DNA from: Bacillota bacterium | GTDB lineage: Bacteria; Bacillota; Clostridia; Christensenellales; Aristaeellaceae | Assembly: GCA_023459275.1 (NCBI GenBank) | Contig: JAEWVC010000002.1 | Span: 1 to 31,476 of the forward strand | DNA length: 31,476 bases | Direction: 5' to 3' | In this document: positions 1 to 7,357 of the stretch, piece after piece | Layout of the letters: every line of letters starts with the position of its first letter | How positions within the stretch are numbered: position 1 is the first letter of the stretch | Notes under the pieces: generated by a model | What the model saw: only the letters and a program-made list of their open reading frames with translations | The model's database searches: none | Told to the model about the DNA's origin: nothing | Made by a program: the position numbers and the translations under genes

Positions 1-10
1 ATTCCATCCT

Positions 11-106
11 GCTCAATCGTCGCTCTGCTCGTTGCCGCTCGCATGGCTTGTTTTGCCGGCCTTCTTCACCTCGCTACCTCCGGCACAGCCGGCGCTCGGT
101 TCCGGG
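11..106. repeat. Dispersed intergenic repeat, copy A
   Basis: This stretch begins with GCTCAATCGTCGC and continues through a GCTCGTT..CGCTCGCAT..GCTTGTTTTGCCGGCC block, ending near GGCGCTCGG. The same order of blocks occurs at 31275-31370 and 31398-31476, at the other end of the window. It has no terminal inverted repeats or transposase. Open frames across it are low-complexity and disagree between copies, so I read it as a non-coding repeat. Its right boundary is approximate. Confidence 0.6.
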
Positions 107-377
107 GCCCCGCCGCGCGCAACGCCGTTCGACAAGCTGCATGGCACAGGGACTTTCGGCGGGGGCAAGCCCCCGCCCTACGGGGACCGCGTGCCGCGCC
201 GGCGGTATCCCCGCGCGCCCCTGCGGCCCCGGCATACTGTGCAGCCGCGTACCCATGGATGCCGCCCATCGGCATCCCGCGCTTTGAAACATCCGCCGGT
301 GCTTATTATCCTGTCCGCATTCCCCCCGGCAACAAAGCACCCCTGATATAGTAATCCCGCCTTTATATCAATGTCCA
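107..377. other. GC-rich non-coding stretch with small hairpins
   Basis: No convincing gene is present. The overlapping short open frames have no ribosome binding site and have the Arg/Pro/Ala-rich composition expected of translated GC-rich non-coding DNA. Visible structure: a 9-bp inverted repeat GGCGGGGGC / GCCCCCGCC at 158-177 and a 7-bp hairpin GATGCCG / CGGCATC at 258-276. The first resembles intergenic elements often seen in GC-rich Clostridia; that comparison is from memory, not from a search. Confidence 0.4.
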
Positions 378-440
378 AAAAAGTTTTCTTGGGTAGGGTG
401 CGGGGCGGGCCTTCTTTTTCAAAAGAAGGCCCTCCCCGCT
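378..440 (-). terminator. Hairpin-family element A, 3' of cphA
   Basis: A 19-position stem (400-418 with 421-439, one mismatch, 2-nt loop) starts 42 bases after the cphA stop, on the cphA transcript. The A/T run lies inside the top of the stem rather than after it. The left flank carries AAAGTTTTCTTGGG and AGGGTGCGGGG, which recur in the element at 28681-28737. A termination or 3'-end-protection role is inferred from position and structure. Confidence 0.6.
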
Positions 441-480
441 ATACCGTCCCCCATCTCCCCATCTCCCCATCCCGGCTCCC

Positions 481-3096
481 TTACCCCCTTACCTCCCGGC
501 CGTGGTGCTTGCCGGTGATCAGCGCCTTGAGGGGGTCGTACTCCTCATAGAAGGCGGCGATGAAGTCGCCGGGCTGGGCGGTTGCGATGGCCTTGTCCAG
601 GGCGTCCTCCTCCGCGAGGCAGGTTTCCAGCGCAAGGTTGGGGTTCCCGGCGGAAAGGGCGGCTTCCCGCAGGAGCGCGGCGGTCTCGCCGGGTTTTCTG
701 CCCCGCAGGTCCCGGTCCTCCTTGATGATCAGCCTGTGAAAGTGCGCGCCGCAGAGCGCGCCCACTTTTTTGATGGCCTCGTCCTGCCGGTCGCCGGGCA
801 CGCCGATGACGCCCACCAGGCGTTTGGCGCCCTGCTTTTCAAGGAAGGAAATCACCTGGCCGTACCCCGCGATGTTGTGGCCGTAGTCCAACATCACCCG
901 GACATTGCCCAGGGAAAAAATATTGAACCGGCCTGGGTTGTCCTCCCCGTCGGGGCGGAAGTCCGCAAGCCCCCTGGAGATCTGGCTTTCCGGGATGCCC
1001 AGGGCCAGCAGTGCGGCGGCGGCGGCCAGGGCGTTTTCGATGTTGCAGGCGGCGGCCCCCTTCATGGTAATGGGCACCTGGTCCGCCTTGGCCAGGATGG
1101 TAGTCTGCCCCAGGTACTGGGCGTACAGCCCGCCCAAATGGTGCCATACGGCGTTGCCCCCCTGCCGCAAATGCTCCTTGAGCAGGGGGTTTTCGTGATC
1201 CATGGCAAACAGCAGCACGTTGCAGCGCACGCGCCGCAAAAAATAGGGGGTCATGGCGTCCCCGGCGTTGAGCACCGCGCAGCCCCAGGGCTTTACCGCC
1301 TCCACCACCAGGGCTTTTACGTGGGCCAGGTCCTCCATGGTTTCAATGCCGTCCTGGCCCAGGTGGTCTTCGCTCACGTTGGTGATCACCCCCACGTCCG
1401 CCAGGTCGTATCCCAGCCCGCGCCGGACGATGCCGCCCCGGGCGGTTTCCAGCACCGCGGCCTCCGCCTCCGGGTGGTTTAAAACGATGGAGGCGCTCAC
1501 CGCGCCGGTATTGTCCCCGGGCAGCAGGCATTCGTCCCCCAGGTATACGCCGCTGGTGGCGGTCATGCCCACCCTGAGCCCGGTGAGGGCCAGGGCGTGG
1601 GCGATGAGCCGCACCACGGTGGTTTTGCCGTTGGTGCCCGTCACCGCGCAGATGGGAATGGTGTAGGGCGTGCCCGCGGGGAAGAGCATGTCCAAAATAT
1701 CCCCGGCCACATTGGCCGCGGGGCCTTCGCTGGGCATAAGATGCATGCGCAGCCCCGGCCCGGCGTTCACTTCCACCACCGCGCCGCCGTTTTCCCACAG
1801 GGGAACGGAGATGTCCGGGGTCAAAATGTCCACCCCGGCAATGTCCAGGCCCAGCGCCCTGGCGGCGCGCACCGCCAGCTTGGCGTTTTCGGGATGCAAT
1901 TTGTCAAGACAGGAGACGGCGGTGCCCCCGGTGCTGAGGTTGGCGTTTTTGCGAAGCGGCACGGTCCGGCCTTTTTCGGGCACAAAATCGAAGGTGAGCC
2001 CGGCCTCCGCCAGCGTTTTTTCGGCCGCCTCATCCAGGGCGATTTTCGTAAGCGGTTTGTCGTGGTCCTCGCCCCGCAGGGGGTTTTCATTTTCCTTTTC
2101 CGCAAGCTGACGGACGGTTAAAACCCCGTCGCCCGTTACGCAGGGCGGGCGCCGGAGGGCCACGGCGGACACCCTGCTCCCCACCACCAGCACCCGGTAG
2201 TCGTCCCCGGTGACATGCTTTTCCACCACCGCGGCGGAGCTGTATTCCATGGCCGCTTTGAAGGCTTCCCGCACGCCCTCCCGGCCGGTAATGTTCAGGG
2301 TGACGCCGTTGCCGTGGTTGCTGTCGTAGGGCTTTATCACCACGGGATAGCCGATCTCCGCCGCGTGCCGAAGGGCGCTGCCTATGGAATAGGCCAGCTC
2401 GCCCCTGGGCACGGGGATGCCGTTAAGCCGGAGCAGCTCCTTGGTAAGGTGCTTGTCCCCGGCGGTGTTCACCGCGATGCAGCTGGGCTTGTCGGTGAGC
2501 GCGGCCTCCATGCGGCGGGCGTACTTGCCGTAGCCTAACTGAAGCTGGCTGTCGCTGCCCAGGCGGGTCACGGGGATGCCGCGTTTGCGCGCCTCCTCAT
2601 AGATGGCCCTGGTGCTGATGCCAAGATCCGTGCGGCTTTTGAGCAGGCGCAATTCCTTCAACACCGGGGCAAAGGCCGGGCTTTTGCCGCCTAGCAGCGC
2701 GTCGGTAAGCTCCACCACGGCCTTGCCGCAGGCCACGCCCACCTGCTCGTTTTCATAGCGGTATACGATGTGGTACACGGGCTCCTCGCCCTCCTGGCGG
2801 GTGATGCCGTACTTAACATTGTAGCCCAGCATGCTTTGAAGCTCCAGGATCACATGCTCCGCCACATGGCAGGGGTAGGTGCCCTCCTGAAGGCGCTTCA
2901 CAAACCCGCCTTCCTCGCCTACGCCGCAGCGGTGGGCGGCAAGCCCCGGAAACAGGGCCATAAGCTTGGCGTTAAAGCCCTCCACCTGGCTGGTGGGGCC
3001 GTGCTGCGCCGGGGTCAGTTCCACCGTCAGCTTGATCACGGGCTTCATGGCGTATACGTTGCGGCCCCGGAAGATGCGGATATCCTTGATCTCCAC
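481..3096 (-). CDS. cphA: Cyanophycin synthetase
   Basis: This cytoplasmic enzyme polymerises aspartate and arginine into cyanophycin, a non-ribosomal nitrogen storage polymer, using ATP. At 871 residues it matches CphA1 enzymes. The order is an N-terminal domain (about 1-200), an ATP-grasp domain (about 205-470, with VVIKPYDSNHG and VEVNAGPG) and a Mur-ligase-like half whose P-loop GTNGKTT is at 487-493. Both ATP sites look intact, so both aspartate and arginine addition should work. The start is GTG, chosen because GGAGG lies 9 bases upstream. It is the last gene of the minus-strand run iadA-cphB-cphA, 35 bases after cphB, and is followed by a strong hairpin. Cyanophycin was first known from cyanobacteria; here it belongs to a heterotroph. 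Confidence 0.96.
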   Translation of the reverse strand: MEIKDIRIFRGRNVYAMKPVIKLTVELTPAQHGPTSQVEGFNAKLMALFPGLAAHRCGVGEEGGFVKRLQEGTYPCHVAEHVILELQSMLGYNVKYGITRQEGEEPVYHIVYRYENEQVGVACGKAVVELTDALLGGKSPAFAPVLKELRLLKSRTDLGISTRAIYEEARKRGIPVTRLGSDSQLQLGYGKYARRMEAALTDKPSCIAVNTAGDKHLTKELLRLNGIPVPRGELAYSIGSALRHAAEIGYPVVIKPYDSNHGNGVTLNITGREGVREAFKAAMEYSSAAVVEKHVTGDDYRVLVVGSRVSAVALRRPPCVTGDGVLTVRQLAEKENENPLRGEDHDKPLTKIALDEAAEKTLAEAGLTFDFVPEKGRTVPLRKNANLSTGGTAVSCLDKLHPENAKLAVRAARALGLDIAGVDILTPDISVPLWENGGAVVEVNAGPGLRMHLMPSEGPAANVAGDILDMLFPAGTPYTIPICAVTGTNGKTTVVRLIAHALALTGLRVGMTATSGVYLGDECLLPGDNTGAVSASIVLNHPEAEAAVLETARGGIVRRGLGYDLADVGVITNVSEDHLGQDGIETMEDLAHVKALVVEAVKPWGCAVLNAGDAMTPYFLRRVRCNVLLFAMDHENPLLKEHLRQGGNAVWHHLGGLYAQYLGQTTILAKADQVPITMKGAAACNIENALAAAAALLALGIPESQISRGLADFRPDGEDNPGRFNIFSLGNVRVMLDYGHNIAGYGQVISFLEKQGAKRLVGVIGVPGDRQDEAIKKVGALCGAHFHRLIIKEDRDLRGRKPGETAALLREAALSAGNPNLALETCLAEEDALDKAIATAQPGDFIAAFYEEYDPLKALITGKHHGREVRG

Positions 3097-3123
3097 GGCA
3101 AAGCGCCTCCAGCTAAAAGTAAT

Positions 3124-3145
3124 TTCTGCCTTCAGGACGGCAGAA
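3124..3145 (-). other. Intercistronic hairpin around the cphB stop
   Basis: A perfect 7-bp stem TTCTGCC / GGCAGAA (3124-3130 with 3139-3145) has an 8-base loop that contains most of the cphB TGA stop. It lies 28 bases upstream of the cphA start. There is no U-run, so it is not a standard terminator. It might affect mRNA stability or cphB/cphA ratio; that is inference. Confidence 0.35.
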
Positions 3146-3962
3146 GGATTTGATGGTTTTCCATATCGTAGCCGTAGCCTCTGGGCAGCACGTGGATGGT
3201 CACATGGGCGATGGCCAGGATCTCGTCGGGCTTGAGTTCCGATACGTTGGCGTGGGTGATGCCTCTGCCGTCGATCACCGTTACCGCGCCGTCCCCCAAA
3301 ACCCGGAACCGGGCGTCGGGAAAAACACGGATGGCGGTATTCTCATCAATGCCCACGCCCAGGGAATGGGGGTTTTCCGCCACGCCGCAAAGCAGCCTGC
3401 CCAGCCGCCCCCGCTGGGCAAAGTGCTGGTCCACGATCACCTGGCTGATCAGCCCCAGCCCCGGAGCCATTTTCAGCGTGCATTTGCGGGCGGCCTCGTT
3501 GCTCAGCCCATCGGTGATCATGGTGCTGCACACCACGGAGGCCCCGGCGCTGGTGCCGGCCACCAGCGCGCCGCCGAGGAAAGCCTCCCGGATGGCCGTT
3601 TCGGCCCCGGTGCCCCCCAGCACGCTGGTGATGCGCAACTGGTCGCCCCCGGTAAAAAAAATGCCGGTGGCGTTTTGCAGCATTTCGGTGATGGCGGGAT
3701 CATTGGCCTCCCGGCGGGTTTTGATGTCCGCGGGGCGGACCTCCTTTACGCCAAGGCCCGAGAAGAGGGCGCAGTAGTTTTCCCCCGATGGTATTGGCTC
3801 CTGGCTGGCGGTGGTGACCACTGCCATCCGGCCGTTTTCCCCTCCGCAGGCAAGGGCCGCCTCTTTCAAAATTTCCTTGGCCCCCTGCTTGTCCTCCGCG
3901 CCGCCGATGATGATCAGGTTCCCGTGCACCTTCCCGTCCGTGGGCTTTCCCTCCTTAAGCAT
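3132..3962 (-). CDS. cphB: Cyanophycinase
   Basis: Cyanophycinase is a serine exopeptidase (peptidase family S51) that cleaves cyanophycin to beta-Asp-Arg dipeptides in the cytoplasm. The 276-residue length is typical. The nucleophile elbow GTSAG is at 136-140, with Ser138 as the nucleophile. Also visible are NLIIIGGAEDK near the N-terminus, FFTGGDQLR at about 102-110 and GVGIDENTAI, all characteristic of the family. No N-terminal signal peptide is seen, which fits the intracellular form. The ATG lies 32 bases after the iadA stop; its ribosome site is poor (GGGGGA very close, or GGAGG 13 bases away), so the start is less certain than the identity. Pairing with cphA and iadA makes the function firm. 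Confidence 0.95.
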   Translation of the reverse strand: MLKEGKPTDGKVHGNLIIIGGAEDKQGAKEILKEAALACGGENGRMAVVTTASQEPIPSGENYCALFSGLGVKEVRPADIKTRREANDPAITEMLQNATGIFFTGGDQLRITSVLGGTGAETAIREAFLGGALVAGTSAGASVVCSTMITDGLSNEAARKCTLKMAPGLGLISQVIVDQHFAQRGRLGRLLCGVAENPHSLGVGIDENTAIRVFPDARFRVLGDGAVTVIDGRGITHANVSELKPDEILAIAHVTIHVLPRGYGYDMENHQILLPS

Positions 3963-3994
3963 CGTTCCCCCGGCGCCTCCCGAACATACCGCTT

Positions 3995-5134
3995 TCAGGA
4001 TGCGGGTTTTCCTTGGGGCAGGCAGCTTCCGTCCTGAAACATCACGCGGCCCCCAAGGATCAGCCGGACAACGGCCAGGCTTTTTCTGTCAAGGGCCAGG
4101 ATATCCGCGTCACTCCCCGGGGCCAGGCAGCCTTTTTTCGGAAAAAGCTTCAGCCGGGAAGCGGGGTTTTTTGTCACCAGGGAAAGGGCAATGGGCAGGG
4201 GGATGCCCGCCGTAAGCACGCAGGCCGCAAAATCGCTGTGAAGGCTGGCGGCCTGCCCCCGGCCTCCGGGGGCTTGGGGATTGCTGCCCCCCGCGTCGGA
4301 GGAACAGGTGATATTTTTAGGGTCCGCGCCGTTTTTCAGCAAAAACTGCAAAGCCGAAAAGACCGGCAGGCCGGGATTTTCCTTCTCCCCGGCGGTCAGG
4401 TCGATAAAACCGCCCTGTTTTGCGTAGCGAAGCCCTTCCTCCATCAGCCTCCGGCTGCGGTTTAAGTGGGTGGGCACGAACATTTCCATGGGAAAGTCGC
4501 TGTGCTCCAGCAGGGTGATAAGGGGCGAGAGCCCCGCCTTGCCGTCCCCCACGTGCAGGTGCAGGATGCCCGCCTTGCCCCCCAGCATACCCCCCAAATG
4601 GGTTTCCCAGGCCAGCGCAAGCAGGGCCTGCAAACCGGGGTGGGAGGAGCGCGCGTCCGAAATGGCGATCTCCCCCGCGCCCACCGCTTTGTCGATGAAC
4701 ATAATATCGGTCTGCACCCGCCCGGTGAGGGTGGTGGCGGGCAGGCCGTAACTGCCGGTGTAGATCACGGTGGAAAGGCCCTGCGCCGCAAGCCCCCGGG
4801 CCTTTGCAGCAAGCCCGGCCACGCTCCTGGTCACGCCGTCCGCGCCCAGAAGGCCCGCCGCGGTGCCGGTCCCCGCCGCGGTTAGCTCCCGGGCGTCCAT
4901 CTCCGCCGTGCGGCTTTCCGGCCCCTCCTCGCCGCCCCCGCCCAGAAAATGTACGTGCTGGTCCACAAAGGCGGGGCACAGGAGCAGGCCGGAGCAATCC
5001 AAAACCTCCACGTCATATTCCGCCGCGGCGGGGATGCGCGGAGCGATTTTCAGTATTTTTTCCGGAGACAGCAGCAGGTCCGCTTGTCCCATGGGATTAG
5101 GTGCGTAGACCTCCCCGCCTGTCAAAAGCAGCAT
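3995..5134 (-). CDS. iadA: Isoaspartyl dipeptidase
   Basis: This is a binuclear zinc amidohydrolase that splits beta-aspartyl dipeptides. Next to cphA and cphB its natural substrate is very likely beta-Asp-Arg from cyanophycin. Counting from my start (379 residues), the metal ligands expected for IadA are in place: H60 and H62 (HxH), carbamylated-lysine candidate K149 in FIDKAVG, H192 in LHLHVGDGK, H223 in THLNRS, and D280 in SSDAGG. I chose ATG at 5134 because GGGAGG precedes it by four bases. The upstream in-frame ATG at 5155 has no ribosome site and the shorter start fits the family. It is the first gene of the cyanophycin run and is separated from the upstream regulator by 155 bases. Confidence 0.92.
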   Translation of the reverse strand: MLLLTGGEVYAPNPMGQADLLLSPEKILKIAPRIPAAAEYDVEVLDCSGLLLCPAFVDQHVHFLGGGGEEGPESRTAEMDARELTAAGTGTAAGLLGADGVTRSVAGLAAKARGLAAQGLSTVIYTGSYGLPATTLTGRVQTDIMFIDKAVGAGEIAISDARSSHPGLQALLALAWETHLGGMLGGKAGILHLHVGDGKAGLSPLITLLEHSDFPMEMFVPTHLNRSRRLMEEGLRYAKQGGFIDLTAGEKENPGLPVFSALQFLLKNGADPKNITCSSDAGGSNPQAPGGRGQAASLHSDFAACVLTAGIPLPIALSLVTKNPASRLKLFPKKGCLAPGSDADILALDRKSLAVVRLILGGRVMFQDGSCLPQGKPAS

Positions 5135-5289
5135 TTTTCCTCCCGGCGCCGCCATAAGGCGCCGGTCTATGGTTTCCCAAAAAGGCGCGGTTCATGATGA
5201 AATCGGGCAGACGGAAGCACGGAAGCACAAATTGGAACGGACATCCCTTGTGTTCCCGTATCCGCCCGCCCGCCGTGGGGAAAAAGGAA

Positions 5290-7086
5290 TTATTCTCCGC
5301 AAGCTGTATTGTGCAGCCGGCTCTTGCGCCAAAGGGAGCTTCTGGAGATGCCCAGGCGTTTGGCGGCCCTTGTGCTGTTATAGTTTTCTTCCCGGAGCAC
5401 CATGTCAATGACCTCATCCGTGATCTCGGCCAGCGTCCTGTCCAAATGCAGCGTGCCGTGCTGGGCGCCTGACAGATCGGCGCTGGTTTCGTCAAGGAGG
5501 GTGCGCACCGTCGCTTCGCTGATACGGTAACCTTCGCTGAGCACCACCGCCTGCTTGATCAGCGAGCGAAGCTGGTCAAAGTTCTGCGGCCATGGGAATT
5601 CCATCAAAAGGTCCAGCGCGGCATCCTCGATCTCAAAGACCTGTTTGTCATACACGGTGTTCGCCTCCCCGATCAGGATGCGGCAAAAATCCGGAATGTC
5701 CTTCCTGCGCTTGCGAAGGGGCGGGACGCCCAGTGTCAAGCCGTGCATTTCGTAGACGATGTAGCGGTATAGCGGCTGTTGGATGCAAGCCTCCAGGCAG
5801 CCTGTTTCCCAGGTGAAATACAGGCTGGACATATACCTGAAGAGGCCTCCCTGCAAGAGCTCCGCAAGCCGCTTGGCAAACTGCTCGGGAATTTCCTGCG
5901 CGTTCTTGATGAAACAGGCATACCCACGCTCATACAAAGGCGAATCTTCGCTTTCCAGCAGCGCCGTCCAGCGCTTTTTGCTGCCCAGCGCGGCATCAAT
6001 GCAAATCAGCGCGCAATTGCTGGAAGGTGACATGGCGTGCACATTGTAGACCAGGGCGCTTTTCCCCGTGCCCCCTTCGCCATACACAAGGACCGGCGCG
6101 CCGCTTTGGGCATACCCCTGCGCGCGGGACAGCATCTCCTGCATTTGCGGCACCTGGCTGTGAAGCACATTGAAGGCCGAACCGGAAAACTCATTGGGAT
6201 TTTTAATGGTCAGCCAGGCGTCCGCCGTTTCGGCCGGCAGGCTCAGGGGTTTTATGGACAGGGAGGTATAGGATTTTCCATCCAATTCAAAGGTGTTGCC
6301 CGATACCATAAAGTGCGGCGCAGAGCCTTGGGAAACAGCCGTGAACCGTTTGTGCGTCCTGGCCATTTTCAGGTATTTCTCAGCTTGCGCGGGTGTAAAG
6401 GCATAGCGCTCCGTGCCAAACGCCGCCGCCTGCCTGCCCTCCCCGTCCCAGACGGAAAGGGCCTGCTCCCCACCGGCCAGGGCCATATCAAGAAGCGTGC
6501 TTTTGAAGGAGGCTTCCCGCGTGGCCCTGCAAAGACGGAGCGCCTCTTCGATGGTGGCGCGCACGCTCTCGATGCCGGATGGGATCAGGATGGCGTTCAT
6601 GCCGATAGCCTGCGCCTGCTTCACGGTCGCCACGCCGCCGATGGCCAGGTGGTACTGCTGGCTTTGCAGCGTGCGCAGGCATTCTTCCAGCTCCGTCTGC
6701 GTTTTGACCGTGTAGCTTTCTATATTCATGCCCATAATCTCGCAGATGCCCCTGGTGGTGCTTTCCGTGTAGCCGTAGCCTACAAAGGCGGACTTGCCCT
6801 CGTATCCCCGGAGCAGGTGCACAACGCGCATGATATCTCCGCTGCCGGTGGAAATTTCAATCACCGGAATGTCCACGCAGGCTCGGATGGCCCTGCCCGT
6901 TCCGCCCCGGGAAATGATCACGTCATATTGCCTGTACACCGCCTGAACCCTCTGGATCAGGTCCTCCCCATCGGATATATCACCCAGTATGACAGTCATC
7001 TGCACACCGTCACGGTCCCGCGTTTCGCTGATAAGCAGTTCCCTGAGCCCTTCATACGGCGCGATGCCCAGTATTTTGATTGGCAT
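5290..7086 (-). CDS. PrpR-type regulator with degenerate AAA+ domain
   Basis: The layout is that of PrpR/propionate-type activators: an N-terminal PrpR_N-like sensor (about 1-185), a linker, an AAA+ domain (about 300-530) and a C-terminal Fis-type helix-turn-helix (about 550-595, ending TRAAKRLGISRSSLWRKS). Walker A is intact, GEGGTGKS at 336-343. The GAFTGA loop that contacts sigma-54 is absent, and the Walker B region reads GYACFIKNAQ where active members have LDE. It therefore probably does not act with sigma-54 and may bind rather than hydrolyse ATP. The start at 7086 has GGAGG 7 bases upstream; the nearby ATG at 7092 overlaps that site. The gene diverges from the sugar-acid operon starting at 7358, its likely target. 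It might also influence iadA downstream. Confidence 0.85.
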   Translation of the reverse strand: MPIKILGIAPYEGLRELLISETRDRDGVQMTVILGDISDGEDLIQRVQAVYRQYDVIISRGGTGRAIRACVDIPVIEISTGSGDIMRVVHLLRGYEGKSAFVGYGYTESTTRGICEIMGMNIESYTVKTQTELEECLRTLQSQQYHLAIGGVATVKQAQAIGMNAILIPSGIESVRATIEEALRLCRATREASFKSTLLDMALAGGEQALSVWDGEGRQAAAFGTERYAFTPAQAEKYLKMARTHKRFTAVSQGSAPHFMVSGNTFELDGKSYTSLSIKPLSLPAETADAWLTIKNPNEFSGSAFNVLHSQVPQMQEMLSRAQGYAQSGAPVLVYGEGGTGKSALVYNVHAMSPSSNCALICIDAALGSKKRWTALLESEDSPLYERGYACFIKNAQEIPEQFAKRLAELLQGGLFRYMSSLYFTWETGCLEACIQQPLYRYIVYEMHGLTLGVPPLRKRRKDIPDFCRILIGEANTVYDKQVFEIEDAALDLLMEFPWPQNFDQLRSLIKQAVVLSEGYRISEATVRTLLDETSADLSGAQHGTLHLDRTLAEITDEVIDMVLREENYNSTRAAKRLGISRSSLWRKSRLHNTACGE

Positions 7087-7202
7087 ATGCATCCCTCCAA
7101 GCGGAATGTTCAATATCACATCACATCATACCATATTTGATACAAGATTGGAAGAATACTGGCTGTTTTCGATACGGTATTCGGATTATATTTGGAATAG
7201 TG

Positions 7203-7268
7203 GTTTAAAATGAAACACACTAGTTTTGAAATTTTGATTCACATTCTAAAATTGTTTAAAATTGAAAC
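7203..7268. promoter_or_regulatory. Pair of candidate operator sites
   Basis: Two near-identical imperfect palindromes lie between the divergent regulator and transporter operon: GTTTAAAATGAAAC at 7203-7216 and GTTTAAAATTGAAAC at 7254-7268. They are 51 bases apart, about five helical turns, so they face the same side of the helix. A related block, TTTTGAAATTTTGATTCA, lies between them. They are plausible binding sites for the PrpR-type regulator; that assignment is inference. Confidence 0.45.
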
Positions 7269-7277
7269 GTTTTTTCC

Positions 7278-7307
7278 TTGAACCCTGACAGCTTTTTTTG
7301 ATACGAT
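7278..7307 (+). promoter_or_regulatory. Candidate promoter of the sugar-acid operon
   Basis: TTGAAC at 7278-7283 and TACGAT at 7302-7307 are separated by 18 bases, about 50 bases before the binding-protein start. It immediately follows the second palindrome of the candidate operator pair. The match to sigma-A hexamers is moderate, which would suit an activated promoter. No -24/-12 sigma-54 element (TGGCAC..TTGC) is seen. Confidence 0.4.
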
Positions 7308-7357
7308 AGGCCTAAGAAAACTGCGCGAAAAAAGCGTGGAAAAAGGAGAAAAGGAAT

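Noticed and set aside
32..351. Overlapping short frames at the window start
   Set aside because: They run through the dispersed repeat, have no ribosome site and have low-complexity composition.
378..440. Insertion sequence ends in the hairpin-family elements
   Set aside because: No transposase and no target-site duplication visible; position after stop codons favours an RNA role.
502..1482. 326-codon plus-strand open frame opposite cphA
   Set aside because: Antisense shadow of a GC-rich gene; no ribosome site and no recognisable domain.
7262..7276. Catabolite-responsive (cre) site before the sugar operon
   Set aside because: TTGAAACGTTTTTTCC is superficially similar but does not fit TGWAANCGNTNWCA.
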